The translations under genes and the position numbers were made by a program. This document shows, piece by piece, positions 6,275 to 6,802 of a stretch of DNA of 6,802 nucleotides. The notes beneath the pieces are model-generated. The model saw only the letters and a program-made list of their open reading frames with translations, was not told the DNA's origin and did not search any database. This stretch comes from an uncultured Nitrososphaerales archaeon (lineage in GTDB: Archaea; Thermoproteota; Nitrososphaeria; Nitrososphaerales; JAAOZN01), in contig CALJAQ010000061.1 in the NCBI GenBank assembly GCA_938029515.1, forward strand, positions 1 through 6,802, read 5' to 3'. Each line of letters opens with the position of its first letter. The stretch's first letter is position 1.

Positions 6275-6802
6275 GAGATATGTTATCACTAATCTCTCAC
6301 ATCTTAAGGTGACTCTACTGAATGTTTTTATCTAGGTGAGGAGTCTTTTGATTGACGCCTCTCTTTCTTATATGATTTCTTATCGGATACCTTTGGTCTT
6401 CTAGGCTTCCCTCCTCTTATCTGTGCTTGGCGTATGATGGTCTATTCCCTTCTTACTAGGGTAAGTCTTTTTAGTGCTTGTTTGCTTGCTTTTAGTGTAG
6501 ATTCTCTTTGGTCTCTTCCTTGCTTCCCTCTTGCTTCTTGTGTTGATGTGCTTTATTGAAGGTGTGAGCTTTTACCTTTATCTCTCGTCTGATAGGTGTT
6601 GTAGTGGGGGAGGGTCTTGTGCTGCGTCGAGTGTATCTTTGCTCTTGATCTTCTTATGCGCATCGAAGCCTACAACGCTCCCCCCCCCCTTTTCCGTAGG
6701 CAGTGCTGCTAACTATCGGTAGAGAATCATCTTCGCTAAGGTAGCCTCTAGCGGTAAGCATATTCATGATACGCCTCCACACCCCCTACATCCCTTGAGC
6801 AT
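6275..6802 (-). pseudogene. Decayed IS5-like DDE transposase (runs off the window edge)
   Basis: Read leftward from 6800, the frame gives GVWRRIMNMLTARGY and then LPIVSST, resembling the region around the first catalytic Asp (normally a VDST-type motif). A run of ten G (6689-6680) shifts the frame by one base, after which VVGFDAHKKIK (from 6676) appears. The same frame then continues to about 6275 through RKRPKRIY (ending 6497), KGIDHH, ASIKRLLT-stop-IKTF and TLRCERLVITYL, the usual C-terminal path of IS5/IS4-type (DDE_Tnp_1) transposases. Stops interrupt it at 6788, 6580, 6574, 6403, 6382, 6370 and 6334. The expected acidic triad seems lost at each site: Ser in IVSST, no Asp after RPKRIY, and Lys for Glu in ASIKR (codon 6349-6347). 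The hydrophobic C-terminal end expected after ITYL is replaced by unrelated sequence. It cannot encode an active enzyme. Family placement rests on remembered motifs. Confidence 0.85.
6680..6689. repeat. Ten-base C/G homopolymer at the transposase frameshift
   Basis: There are ten consecutive C on the plus strand, followed by four T. It marks the exact point where the transposase remnant changes frame: with nine bases the upstream LPIVSSTAYGKGGG part and the downstream VVGFDAHKK part would join in one frame. It could be a genuine slippage mutation or an assembly or sequencing length error. Confidence 0.85.

Noticed and set aside
6531..6722. Plus-strand open frame of 63 residues starting MLLVLMCF, resembling a signal peptide
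   Set aside because: It lies antisense to the transposase remnant, whose minus-strand motifs (VVGFDAHKK) explain the sequence; its C- and S-rich composition is what the opposite strand of a purine-rich gene gives.
6275..6802. CRISPR array or tandem repeats in the T-rich right end
   Set aside because: No regularly spaced repeat units are present; the bias comes from the complement of a purine-rich, Lys/Arg-rich transposase sequence.

Overview
The window reads as chromosomal DNA of an archaeon, most likely a thermophile from the TACK side of the tree (Caldarchaeales/Aigarchaeota, hot-spring Nitrososphaeria, Korarchaeota or similar). The reasons are a multi-OB-fold archaeal replication protein A, a stand-alone LigD-type 3'-phosphoesterase, Arg codons dominated by AGA/AGG with many ATA (Ile) codons, tightly packed genes, and three apparent TTG starts. 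The lineage is inferred from style and gene content; no marker gene here fixes it.

Layout. Positions 3-3460 (+) hold three tightly linked genes: two tandem paralogous FAD-dependent oxidoreductases of the CrtI/phytoene-desaturase superfamily (the first cut by the window edge) and a 91-residue protein of unknown function that overlaps the second enzyme by four bases. Positions 3533-4933 (+) encode a single-stranded-DNA-binding RPA-like protein with about four OB folds. It converges with, and overlaps by 8 bp, a minus-strand pair (5965 to 4926): a LigD 3'-phosphoesterase followed 26 bp later by a HAD-superfamily phosphatase. Positions 6088-6231 (-) hold a short open frame for a 47-residue single-pass membrane protein. 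From about 6275 to the right edge (-) lies a heavily decayed IS5-like DDE transposase with seven in-frame stops, one frameshift at a ten-base homopolymer, and all three catalytic acidic residues apparently lost.

How the parts fit. The left block is a redox module whose substrate cannot be read from sequence; its likely lipid or isoprenoid substrate is inferred from the family only. The centre is DNA metabolism: an ssDNA-binding protein beside a 3'-end-healing nuclease/phosphatase and a second phosphatase-type enzyme. The right side is accessory: a fossil insertion sequence next to a possible microprotein. The most interesting items are the phosphoesterase-HAD pair beside RPA, the unrecognised 91-residue partner of the oxidoreductases, the 47-residue membrane microprotein and the transposase fossil. 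I see no clear evidence of an entirely new multi-gene system.
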